Below, in pieces: positions 1 through 6,797 of a stretch of 14,191 nt of DNA (position 1 is its first letter; every line of letters starts with the position of its first letter). The position numbers and the translations under genes were made by a program. The DNA is from Cryomorphaceae bacterium (GTDB lineage Bacteria > Bacteroidota > Bacteroidia > Flavobacteriales > Schleiferiaceae). Location: positions 1 to 14,191 of the forward strand of contig DNWN01000157.1 in NCBI GenBank assembly GCA_003507115.1, written 5' to 3'. The notes beneath the pieces are model-generated. The model saw only the letters and a list, made by a program, of their open reading frames with translations. It had not been told where the DNA came from and ran no database searches.

Positions 1-255
1 AAGGAAGCGGTATTAGGTGCCAATGTGGTCCTGACCGCAAGTACCAAAATTATTGATGTCACCGGGTCGGAGCCCGTGGAATATCGGGGGCATATCCCTG
101 CACGGAGCGTAGTGATTCCCGGAAGCCAGAGCAAAACCTTTCCGGCTGGAACCTACCAAGTGCCTTGCGCCCTGATCATTGGGCAACGCAAGGAGAGCAC
201 GGACATGAAGACCTCCCTCAACGATGCCCTTCGCACCTACAACGTAGCCGTGTAA
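1..255 (+). CDS. dapD: 2,3,4,5-tetrahydropyridine-2,6-dicarboxylate N-succinyltransferase, C-terminal part (5' end outside window)
   Basis: The reading frame is open from base 1 and ends at TAA 253-255, so this is the last 84 codons of a gene that starts upstream. The enzyme transfers succinyl from succinyl-CoA to tetrahydrodipicolinate in the cytoplasm, a step of the succinylase route to diaminopimelate and lysine. The visible part is the end of a left-handed beta-helix followed by the C-terminal segment. The strings LTASTKIID, GHIPARSVVIPGS, FPAGTYQVPCALIIG and TSLNDALRTYNVAV match what I remember of the DapD C-terminus, which ends in a similar N-x-ALR-x-Y stretch in Bacteroidota. cca starts 2 nt after the stop, suggesting co-transcription. 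The start and the catalytic region cannot be judged. Confidence 0.9.
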   Translation, partial: KEAVLGANVVLTASTKIIDVTGSEPVEYRGHIPARSVVIPGSQSKTFPAGTYQVPCALIIGQRKESTDMKTSLNDALRTYNVAV

Positions 256-257
256 GC

Positions 258-1676
258 ATGTACCCCAAGGAACTCGACCATCTCGTTTTTCAGACGATCG
301 GCGCCACAGCAGATGATGCCGGCGTGCCCTGCTATGTCGTGGGTGGATGGGTGCGGGATCGCCTACTAAAACGTGGAAACTCGAAAGATGTGGACTTTGT
401 GGTTGTCGGGGACGCCCTTGCCCTGGCTCAGGAGGCCGCCCATCGACTGAAAGCAGGCAAAGTCACGGTATTCAAAAATTTTGGTACCGCGCAATTTCGC
501 TGGAAGGACTGGGACATTGAATTTGTGGGCGCACGCTCTGAGAGTTACAGCCCGAACAGCCGAAATCCCCAGGTAGCAGCGGGCACCCTGGAGGAAGATC
601 AATTGCGCCGCGACTTCACCATAAATGCTATGGCGTATTGCGTCAATCGGCCAGATTTTGGCACTCTGCTCGACCCTTTTGGTGGGCGGAAAGATTTGGA
701 ACTAGGCATCTTGCGCACACCGGTAGATCCCCGAAAAACCTTCGAAGATGATCCTCTTCGAATGCTCCGGGCGGTGCGGTTCGCCAGCCAGCTTTCCTTC
801 GCCATGGACCCGGACACACTGGAAGGGATTCGCGCCTGCGCGCATCGGTTGACCATTCTTTCTCCGGAACGCATTTCCAACGAACTAAACAAAATCCTCG
901 AAAGTCCAAAACCTAGTATCGGATTTTCATGGATGCATCAAGGAGGCTTATTGTCTCAAATTCTCCCCGAAGTGGCGGATTTATTGGGAGTCGACGAAGT
1001 GGAGGGCCATCTTCACAAAGACAATTTCTGGCACACCCTCGAAGTGGTCGACAACCTGGCCGAGGTGTCCGACAACCTTTGGCACCGTTGGGCCGCACTG
1101 CTGCACGACATCGGAAAACCTCCGACAAAACGCTTTGTCCCTGGGACCGGCTGGACCTTTCACGGCCACGAATTTTTAGGGGGGAAAATGGCCAAGAAAA
1201 TTTTTAAACGACTCTCTTTGCCCTTAGATGATCGTTTGGCCTATGTGGTCAAATTGATCCAAATGTCCAGCCGCCCGATTGCTGTATCGAGCGATATGGT
1301 CACCGATTCCGCCGTCCGACGACTTCTTTTTGACGCCGGGGACCGCATCGACGATCTTATGCAGCTATGTGAGGCGGATATCACGACCAAGAATCCCAAA
1401 AAGAAGAAAAAATACCTCACGAATTTTCAGAAGGTGCGTGAGAAACTCGTGGAAGTGGAGGCACGTGACCACTTGCGTAACTGGCAACCTCCTGTGGACG
1501 GGAACCAATTGATGGAGTGGTTTGGATTGCCCCCCGGTAAAGAGATTGGGCAAATTAAAATGGCCATCCGTGAAGCCGTCCTAGATGGACAAATCCCAAA
1601 TACCTTTGACGATGCTCGGAAGTTGGCCTATGATATTGCCGCCTCTCTCGGCATAGAACCCAAGTTTGACTTATGA
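258..1676 (+). CDS. cca: CCA tRNA nucleotidyltransferase with HD domain
   Basis: A 472-residue class II nucleotidyltransferase that adds or repairs the 3' CCA end of tRNAs. The ATG at 258 is preferred: it lies 2 nt after the dapD stop and begins just before the expected N-terminal helix. The frame is open further upstream, but only inside dapD. The head domain shows VVGGWVRD at residues 27-34 (GG nucleotide-binding loop) and the catalytic metal ligands D44 and D46 in KDVDFVVVG. RRDFTINAMAY at 117-127 is the conserved motif that follows. A C-terminal HD domain carries LLHDIGKP with H283-D284, typical of the HD-containing bacterial forms. Length and motif order are normal for Bacteroidota members. 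The family includes poly(A) polymerases, but Bacteroidota proteins of this architecture are generally CCA-adding. The stop overlaps the next start (ATGA at 1673-1676). Confidence 0.95.
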   Translation: MYPKELDHLVFQTIGATADDAGVPCYVVGGWVRDRLLKRGNSKDVDFVVVGDALALAQEAAHRLKAGKVTVFKNFGTAQFRWKDWDIEFVGARSESYSPNSRNPQVAAGTLEEDQLRRDFTINAMAYCVNRPDFGTLLDPFGGRKDLELGILRTPVDPRKTFEDDPLRMLRAVRFASQLSFAMDPDTLEGIRACAHRLTILSPERISNELNKILESPKPSIGFSWMHQGGLLSQILPEVADLLGVDEVEGHLHKDNFWHTLEVVDNLAEVSDNLWHRWAALLHDIGKPPTKRFVPGTGWTFHGHEFLGGKMAKKIFKRLSLPLDDRLAYVVKLIQMSSRPIAVSSDMVTDSAVRRLLFDAGDRIDDLMQLCEADITTKNPKKKKKYLTNFQKVREKLVEVEARDHLRNWQPPVDGNQLMEWFGLPPGKEIGQIKMAIREAVLDGQIPNTFDDARKLAYDIAASLGIEPKFDL

Positions 1677-2188
1677 ATACACGCCTAACCCTTCGCGCCA
1701 TTCTGCATTGCCCCGACGATGTTTTTCGCGATATTTCCATTGACAGCACCGCCTCTTTAGAAGAACTCCATGGAGCCATTGCGCGGGCCTATGACCTGGA
1801 ACCTGGCCAGATGGCTTCGTTTTATACGACGGATGATCATTGGACACAGCTGGATGAAATTCCCTTGATTGCGATGGACCCACAAGGACTCGGCGCCATG
1901 GCGGACCACCCCTTGTCCAGAATTCTCGGTGGCAGCGGACAGCGACTGATTTTTATCTACGACTTCTTAGCGATGTGGACTTTTATGGTGGAGTTTGTGC
2001 GTCAAGACCCAGGAGACGCGGGCGCTGCCGGGGTGGTGCTTTCCTATGGAACTCGACCCAAAGAAGCCCCAGACCCCGAATTTGCTGGAGAAGGCGGCCT
2101 AGCCTATGCCGAGGAGGAAGATGAGGAGGAAGATGAGTATGGCTTTGATGAGGAGGACCTCGATGGCTACTCCTCAGACGCCTGGTGA
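1673..2188 (+). CDS. PRiA4_ORF3-family (pRiA4b ORF-3-like) protein with acidic C-terminal tail
   Basis: A 171-residue protein whose start overlaps the cca stop (ATGA), indicating translational coupling. The N-terminal part has the layout I associate with the PRiA4_ORF3 family: a first strand (LRAILHCPDDVFRDISID), a helix with SLEELHGAIARAYDL, then SFYTTDDHW. A second half has IFIYDFLAMWTFMVEFV, matching the family's Y-D-F-x-D-x-W-x-x-x-V/L signature loosely. Residues about 147-171 are very acidic (E/D runs), encoded partly by a 12-bp tandem repeat at 2111-2134. Family members are often labelled 'IS1096 TnpR passenger', but nothing around this gene looks like an insertion sequence. The biochemical function is unknown. 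Position between cca and miaA hints at a link to tRNA or translation, but that is inference. The 3' end overlaps the convergent - strand gene by 22 bp. Confidence 0.75.
   Translation: MNTRLTLRAILHCPDDVFRDISIDSTASLEELHGAIARAYDLEPGQMASFYTTDDHWTQLDEIPLIAMDPQGLGAMADHPLSRILGGSGQRLIFIYDFLAMWTFMVEFVRQDPGDAGAAGVVLSYGTRPKEAPDPEFAGEGGLAYAEEEDEEEDEYGFDEEDLDGYSSDAW
2111..2134 (+). repeat. 12-bp perfect tandem duplication inside the acidic tail
   Basis: GAGGAGGAAGAT occurs twice back to back (2111-2122 and 2123-2134) and encodes two copies of Glu-Glu-Glu-Asp-like residues in the acidic C-terminus of the PRiA4_ORF3-type protein. The unit length is a multiple of three, so copy-number change would lengthen or shorten the tail without a frameshift. 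Confidence 0.8.
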
Positions 2189-2466
2189 AATGTTACGTCC
2201 ACAACGCTTTCAATAGGGATTCGCACTCCTTCTTTAAAAACCACCCATTCATTGGTGCACGCCCACAGAGTCGTTTCGATGCGATAGCGCATTTTTTTCT
2301 TACCCTGCAATAACACCGTGACCTTTTCTTCGCGGATGTTCCCAACGAACGTCGCCTTGTGTAATGCTTTCCAACGGACAATGTGTTCCTCCTCACTCAC
2401 AAGAGGTGCGCGGGCCAAAGAAATTTGGCGCAATTCATCTCGGGTGATCAGTCGAATGTCTTTCAT
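2167..2466 (-). CDS. Small conserved-looking hypothetical protein between the acidic protein gene and miaA
   Basis: A 99-residue protein read on the - strand from ATG 2466-2464 to TAG at 2169-2167. I do not know its function. It begins with a short helix-like segment (ITRDELRQISLARA), has a charged stretch, then KALHKATFVGNIREEKVTV, RIETTLWACTNEWVVFK and GVRIPIESVVDVTF. The second half alternates strands and turns and looks like a small beta-barrel or sheet. The KAT-x-x-GN and ETT-x-WA-x-T blocks resemble small uncharacterised Bacteroidota proteins I recall, so I take it as real rather than a shadow frame. It fills the only stretch here without a + strand gene. Its 3' end overlaps the convergent upstream gene by 22 bp, and its start is 49 bp from the divergent miaA. 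No signal peptide or membrane segment is visible. Confidence 0.7.
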   Translation of the reverse strand: MKDIRLITRDELRQISLARAPLVSEEEHIVRWKALHKATFVGNIREEKVTVLLQGKKKMRYRIETTLWACTNEWVVFKEGVRIPIESVVDVTFHQASEE

Positions 2467-2515
2467 GGCTCTTCTCTAAGTTACGAAGAACTCCTAGAGC
2501 ATTTACCTTCGCACT
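2467..2515. promoter_or_regulatory. Divergent intergenic region with weak Bacteroidota-type -7 matches
   Basis: These 49 bp separate the - strand hypothetical gene from miaA, so promoters for both directions are expected here. The Bacteroidota -7 consensus is TAnnTTTG. On the + strand TACCTTCG (2504-2511) matches five of the six fixed positions and ends 4 nt before the miaA ATG, which would give an almost leaderless message. On the - strand TAACTTAG (2483 to 2476) also matches five of six, 9 nt before that gene's ATG. No clear -33 TTTG element accompanies either, so this is a weak prediction. Confidence 0.3.
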
Positions 2516-3409
2516 ATGTCCCGCCCTCAACTTTGGATGCTTCATGGCCCTACCGCTTCGGGTAAAACCGCCTTGGCTATCGCCCTGGCAAAGGCCGTCC
2601 AAGCGCCCATTGTCAATTGTGACGCGCGCCAACTATACCGTGAGATGTCCATCGGGGTTGCCAGGCCTTCGGACGAAGAGCTCCGCGCTGCTGCACATTG
2701 GGGCATTGCCAGCCATAGTATCCATGAACCACTTACGGCCATGTCCTACGCCCGCTGGGCGCGCCCGCTTATCCAAGATCTACTAGCGCAACACGGCCAG
2801 GTTATCGTAGTCGGTGGTTCCGGGCTTTATGCTCGGGCGCTCCTTTACGCCTCTGACGCCCTCCCCGCTGCGGATCCCGCGTTGCGCTCGGAACTTGAAG
2901 CGACTTGGCAACAGGACCCACACATCCTAAAGCAGAAATTACGGGATTTAGATCCCGTCTATGCCGCTCAGGCGGACCTTCAGAATTCTCGCCGAGTCAT
3001 TCGAGCCCTCGAGATCATGGAGATTACAGGACGCCCGTATTCGTCTCAACGAACACAAGAATCATCAGCCGCCATACCCTATTTCGATGCAGACTTGCAT
3101 GAATCCGCCCTTTGGCCGGATATGGAAGTCTTGACCCCTCGGATTATGACTCGGACGCAGGCCATGTTCGAGAACGGCTTGCGACAAGAAGTGGAATCTC
3201 TCCGCCCCTTCAAAGATCTCACCGCCATGCAAACGGTGGGATATAGGGAGTTTTATGAGCAGCCAAATGCTCAGGATTCCGACTTAATCCAACTCATCGC
3301 CACCCATACCCGTCAATATGCCAAGCGGCAATGCACGTGGATTCAAAAACAACCCGCCGTGCGTCGCCTGCCCTTGGGAGCAACGCCTAAGGATGTACTC
3401 CGCCTATGA
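2516..3409 (+). CDS. miaA: tRNA dimethylallyltransferase (A37 isopentenylation)
   Basis: A 297-residue enzyme that transfers a dimethylallyl group to N6 of A37 in tRNAs reading UNN codons. The Walker A loop is GPTASGKT at residues 11-18. The substrate motif is DARQLYREM starting at the conserved D36. VVGGSGLYARALL and the SRRVIRALEIMEITG region follow. TVGYREFYE and the C-terminal RQYAKRQCTWIQ motif complete the family pattern. Length is close to other Bacteroidota MiaA proteins. The usual DSRQ reads DARQ and the usual GTAKP reads GVARP, mild departures from the consensus. There is no Shine-Dalgarno site; the ATG was chosen because only a few residues precede the Walker A strand. The stop overlaps the lpxK start. 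Confidence 0.94.
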   Translation: MSRPQLWMLHGPTASGKTALAIALAKAVQAPIVNCDARQLYREMSIGVARPSDEELRAAAHWGIASHSIHEPLTAMSYARWARPLIQDLLAQHGQVIVVGGSGLYARALLYASDALPAADPALRSELEATWQQDPHILKQKLRDLDPVYAAQADLQNSRRVIRALEIMEITGRPYSSQRTQESSAAIPYFDADLHESALWPDMEVLTPRIMTRTQAMFENGLRQEVESLRPFKDLTAMQTVGYREFYEQPNAQDSDLIQLIATHTRQYAKRQCTWIQKQPAVRRLPLGATPKDVLRL

Positions 3410-4482
3410 ATTCCCGCAAACCACATCCGCGTTGGGGCTTTCTTACCCCGCTTTACCTCCTCGGAGTGGCCATTCATCGGCATATTTATGAGTGGAAAAT
3501 TATTGTGCCCTTTTTGCCGAACCAGCCCACCCTTGCCCTGGGGAACTTGCATGCGGGAGGTACAGGAAAGACACCGATTGCCCTTTGGATTTTGGAACAA
3601 TTGCAGCCCCATCTCCCGGACGTGGCCTATGTCTCTCGAGGTTATGGACGAAAAACCAAAGAAACCCGACGAGTTGAACTCCACGACGACCCCGACGCCG
3701 TCGGGGACGAGCCGCGCCTTGTTCGGAGCGTATTTGGTCATTGTCCCGATGTCCATGTGATTGTCGCCCGAAAACGCCGGGAAGCCTTTCATCTTCTCCC
3801 TAAAAATTGCCCGGTCATCCTCGACGATGCTATGCAGCACTGGGATCTCAAAAGCCCTGTCACGTTGTTGATCTGCCCCTATGGAGAATGGTATACGGAA
3901 GCTTCGGTGCTTCCCGCTGGCCCGCTTCGCGAATCTCCAGCTGCCGCCGGTCGTGCCTCTGCCATCGTCATCAGCAAGTGTCCCCACCCATTAGACGCTC
4001 ATGAGCGCTTAGCGATTTCAACCAAATTGGGTCTGCGCAAAGACCAACCGCTGTTCGCTTCCCAGGAGGTCATGGGAGAGCCGCTTGCCCGTTGGAATGC
4101 CCCGGAATGGCGCGGGGATGAAACGGCGCTGGTTTTTTCGGGCATCGGAGACCCCCGTCGTTTTGAATCTTTCGCCACGGCACCCGAACGCTTTTCCCAA
4201 GGCGGAGTAGCGGCCGTCACCCTCCGTTTTCCCGACCACAGTCCATTGGATGAAGGCCGTTGTGACCAAATTGCCAAGGACGCCTACCAAGGCGGCTGCA
4301 ATGTTTTGATTACGACGGGAAAGGACTTGGCCCGTTTGCCGCAGAAACCAAAAGCGTGGAGAGATCTGCATGTCTATATTTTGCCTCATGAAGCGGATTT
4401 TGGTTCAGACCGAAACCCCTTCCTCCAGTGGCTCCAAAACCAATGGAAGGCCCACGGATACCGCGTACCTTTGCAGTTATGA
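3406..4482 (+). CDS. lpxK: Tetraacyldisaccharide 4'-kinase (lipid A biosynthesis)
   Basis: A 358-residue inner-membrane-associated P-loop kinase that phosphorylates the 4' position of the tetraacyldisaccharide lipid A precursor. A hydrophobic N-terminal helix (about residues 11-23) would anchor it to the membrane. The Walker A motif is GGTGKTP at 51-57. Further family blocks are YVSRGYGRK, VGDEPRLV, VILDDAMQHWDL (usually DDAFQHR), LPAGPLRE, FSGIGDPRRF, FPDHSPL (the D-H pair important for LpxK catalysis) and LITTGKDLARLP. Its presence means the organism makes lipid A and so has an outer membrane. Translation is probably coupled on both sides, because it starts within the miaA stop (ATGA at 3406) and its own stop overlaps the gatB start. 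The length is usual for the family. Confidence 0.94.
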   Translation: MNSRKPHPRWGFLTPLYLLGVAIHRHIYEWKIIVPFLPNQPTLALGNLHAGGTGKTPIALWILEQLQPHLPDVAYVSRGYGRKTKETRRVELHDDPDAVGDEPRLVRSVFGHCPDVHVIVARKRREAFHLLPKNCPVILDDAMQHWDLKSPVTLLICPYGEWYTEASVLPAGPLRESPAAAGRASAIVISKCPHPLDAHERLAISTKLGLRKDQPLFASQEVMGEPLARWNAPEWRGDETALVFSGIGDPRRFESFATAPERFSQGGVAAVTLRFPDHSPLDEGRCDQIAKDAYQGGCNVLITTGKDLARLPQKPKAWRDLHVYILPHEADFGSDRNPFLQWLQNQWKAHGYRVPLQL

Positions 4483-5936
4483 GCGAGAGCGTATCTGGTG
4501 CCTTTGAGGCGGTAATTGGACTGGAAGTGCACGTACAAATGAACACGCGTTCCAAAGCGTATTCTTCTGACGGATACGATTATGGAGCATCCCCCAACAC
4601 CCAAATCTCACCCATTACGTTAGGGCACCCCGGAACCCTTCCTAAAGCGAACGCTGGAGTGGTGCGCAATGCGGTCCGATTGGGTTTGGCCTGTGGCTGC
4701 GATATCCGGGAATTTAATGCCTACGCACGGAAGAACTATTTCTACCCAGACTTGCCCAAGGGCTATCAGATTACCCAGGACGAAACTCCTATTTGCAGCG
4801 GTGGAGGGATTTGGATTTCATCCGAAACCATGGCTCCCAAGCGCATTGGGCTCACCCGCATTCACATGGAGGAGGATACCGGCAAGTCCATCCACGATTT
4901 GGACCCATTCCACACCCTGCTGGACCTGAACCGTGCGGGCGTACCGCTCTTGGAAATCGTATCCGAGCCGGACTTCCGCAGCGGTGAAGAGGCCTACCTA
5001 TATCTGCAAGAAATTCGCAAACTGGTGCGCTACTTGGACATTTCCGATGGCAACATGGAAGAAGGGTCTCTGCGTTGCGACGTGAACATCTCAATCCGCC
5101 CCGTGGGCCGCGAAGCCTTTGGAACCAAAATCGAAGTCAAAAACTTGAATTCATTCCGCAACGTACAGCGGGCGATTGACTTTGAATTTGACCGGCAATG
5201 CGCCGTGCTGAATGCGGGCGGCAGCCTCTCGCAAGAAACCCGCACGTTTGACGCCGCCAAAGGTCGTACGACAGCGATGCGCTCGAAAGAGGATGCCAAC
5301 GATTACCGCTACTTTATTGAGCCCGACTTGGCCCCTGTCCGCGTCACGGAAGCCCTCAAGGCAGAAATTGCCGAGGCCATGCCTCCTCTCCCGCAAGCCC
5401 TCGTGAAGCGCTATCAAGAAGAATTGGGATTGAGCCGCTACGACGCGCAACTCCTGACCGAGTCCAAAGAAACCGCCCTGTACTACGAGGCGCTCTTGAA
5501 CACAGGATGTCCCGCTAAGTCAGGCGCAAACTGGCTGATGGGGCCCGTCCAAGGTTGGCTCAATGAGCGCGCCATGGACTGGACTCAGTGGACGCTCCCA
5601 GCCCGTGCCCTCGCTGGACTTATCGCCCTGGTCGAAGACCGAACGGTGAGCTTTAGCGCGGCCGCCCAACAACTCTTTCCCTTACTTGTGGCCCAGCCGG
5701 ATTCCGATCCTCGAGCCCTGGCCGAAGCCCAAGGCCTAATCCAAGAGTCCGACGAATCGGCCCTCCTCGCTCATGTGGATGCCGCTCTCGCAGCCTTCCC
5801 AGACAAAGTAGCCGAGTACCAAGCAGGCAAGAAAGGCCTAATGGGTCTCTTCATGGGCGAAGTAATGAAGCGGAGCCGCGGAGCCGCGGACCCTAAAGTC
5901 GCGACTAAATTGATTCAACAGCGCCTAGGTTCCTAG
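4479..5936 (+). CDS. gatB: Aspartyl/glutamyl-tRNA(Asn/Gln) amidotransferase subunit B
   Basis: A 485-residue GatB, the tRNA-binding kinase subunit of GatCAB, which converts misacylated Glu-tRNA(Gln) and Asp-tRNA(Asn) to the amides. The frame is open from 4428, but ATG 4479 is chosen: it overlaps the lpxK stop (ATGA) and leaves the usual short lead before AVIGLEVHVQM. Diagnostic blocks in order are GHPGTLPKAN, ARKNYFYPDLPKGYQI, HMEEDTGKSIHD, DLNRAGVPLLEIVSEPD, DGNMEEGSLRCDVNISIR, KIEVKNLNSFR and MRSKEDANDYRYF. The C-terminal GatB/YqeY helical domain carries KKGLMGLFMGEVMKRSRG. gatA and gatC are not in the window, so the operon is split from its partners. A short tandem 8-bp repeat at 5871-5890 lies near the 3' end without disturbing the family pattern. 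Confidence 0.96.
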   Translation: MSESVSGAFEAVIGLEVHVQMNTRSKAYSSDGYDYGASPNTQISPITLGHPGTLPKANAGVVRNAVRLGLACGCDIREFNAYARKNYFYPDLPKGYQITQDETPICSGGGIWISSETMAPKRIGLTRIHMEEDTGKSIHDLDPFHTLLDLNRAGVPLLEIVSEPDFRSGEEAYLYLQEIRKLVRYLDISDGNMEEGSLRCDVNISIRPVGREAFGTKIEVKNLNSFRNVQRAIDFEFDRQCAVLNAGGSLSQETRTFDAAKGRTTAMRSKEDANDYRYFIEPDLAPVRVTEALKAEIAEAMPPLPQALVKRYQEELGLSRYDAQLLTESKETALYYEALLNTGCPAKSGANWLMGPVQGWLNERAMDWTQWTLPARALAGLIALVEDRTVSFSAAAQQLFPLLVAQPDSDPRALAEAQGLIQESDESALLAHVDAALAAFPDKVAEYQAGKKGLMGLFMGEVMKRSRGAADPKVATKLIQQRLGS

Positions 5937-5965
5937 GTAGATCCGGCGCGGATGCCTGAATTCCT

Positions 5966-6709
5966 ATGAAAAAACCCTTTCTATGCGCCGCCATGTGGGC
6001 CTCTGCGCTCCTTGCTGGCTTGACAGCCTGTTCATCGGACCACGCCCAGCTCGATTTGACCGTGGCCGGGGCGACGGAAGCCATCATTGTTCGGATTGAG
6101 GGTGAACGAACCGTGCCCTGGGATACCGTGGCGATCACCCATGGCCAGCTAACCATGGAATTGCCCGTAGACAGCACCTTGCAGACCTTTTATTTCCTCC
6201 TTTTTGACACGGGGGGCAGTATGCGCTTGGGCATCCAGCCCGGAGACCGCATTGCCGGGCATGTCGAGGCAAGCAGCCCATTGACAGACTATACGTTGGA
6301 AGGCTCGGTCTTGAGTGAACAATTGCAGGCCCTCTACCTCCCTGTATTGCGTTCATCGCGCCTTTTAGATTCCTTGGATCAATACCGGGACGCCCATCTA
6401 AGCGACTCCACGGACGTAGCCTTGGCGCGTGAGCAACGACACTTCGAACGCTTGGAAGCCCGCTACCTCGCACACCGGGAGGAAATCCAGGTTGTGATGG
6501 CCCAGGACTCCACCAACTTGGCCAATGTCTTTGGGTTCTTTCAGCGAGTAGGCCAAGTACCCCTTTTCCGACCCAACTCGGACCTCCCAATGATGCAGGC
6601 CTATGCCGACGCCTTCATTCAGGCCTACCCCACGCACCCCTTGGCGATTATTTTCGCCCAGGAGACGGCCCGCATGGCGGCCGGAGCATCCGAACCCGCC
6701 GGTCGGTAG
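5966..6709 (+). CDS. Lipoprotein resembling the N-terminal half of TlpA-like thiol-disulfide proteins, without a thioredoxin domain
   Basis: A 247-residue predicted lipoprotein. The signal peptide MKKPFLCAAMWASALLAG ends in the lipobox LTAC, so Cys22 would be lipidated. Residues about 27-110 form a beta-rich region like DUF4369 (LTVAGATEAIIVRI, LRLGIQPGDRIAGHVE-like strands, then YTLEGSVLSEQL). Residues about 115-240 are helical, with DSLDQYRD, HREEIQVVMAQDSTNLANVF, QVPLF and AYPTHPLAII. This order is what I recall from the front half of Bacteroidota TlpA/ResA-like lipoproteins, where an AhpC/TSA thioredoxin domain with CxxC follows. Here the protein stops instead, with no CxxC. It lies 29 nt after gatB and 34 nt before the terminator. 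The role is unknown; surface or periplasmic location is inferred. Confidence 0.75.
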   Translation: MKKPFLCAAMWASALLAGLTACSSDHAQLDLTVAGATEAIIVRIEGERTVPWDTVAITHGQLTMELPVDSTLQTFYFLLFDTGGSMRLGIQPGDRIAGHVEASSPLTDYTLEGSVLSEQLQALYLPVLRSSRLLDSLDQYRDAHLSDSTDVALAREQRHFERLEARYLAHREEIQVVMAQDSTNLANVFGFFQRVGQVPLFRPNSDLPMMQAYADAFIQAYPTHPLAIIFAQETARMAAGASEPAGR

Positions 6710-6742
6710 ATGACTTCCGTGGAGGCTCCCGCCAAAGAGAAC

Positions 6743-6776
6743 AAAAAAAGCCCTGGCCGATGGCCAGGGCTTTTTT
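6743..6776. terminator. Bidirectional intrinsic terminator
   Basis: A perfect 15-bp inverted repeat: AAAAAAG plus CCCTGGCC (6744-6758), a 3-nt loop GAT (6759-6761), then GGCCAGGG plus CTTTTTT (6762-6776). The GC core is flanked by A's on one side and T's on the other, so each strand gives a GC-rich hairpin followed by a U-tract. It sits 34 nt after the + strand lipoprotein stop and 21 nt after the - strand stop of the T9SS gene, ideal for ending both converging transcripts. Confidence 0.95.
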
Positions 6777-6797
6777 ACTGAGGGCTTTTGTCGCGGC

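Noticed and set aside
1398..1415. A-rich run in cca (AAAAAGAAGAAAAAA) as a slippery frameshift site
   Set aside because: The family-typical Lys-rich stretch before the C-terminal domain is encoded here and the frame continues normally; no alternative product or stimulatory structure is evident.
1673..2188. Insertion-sequence passenger gene, suggested by the usual IS1096/pRiA4b family name
   Set aside because: No transposase, terminal inverted repeats or target duplications are visible around it, and it is translationally coupled to cca.
3343..3987. A 214-codon - strand frame opposite lpxK
   Set aside because: Fully antisense to the well-supported miaA end and lpxK; low-complexity, basic translation without motifs.
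5871..5890. Tandem 8-bp repeat (CGGAGCCG twice plus CGGA) near the 3' end of gatB as a frameshift or phase-variation site
   Set aside because: The GatB C-terminal motif reads through it normally in frame, the copy number is only about two, and nothing downstream suggests a switch.
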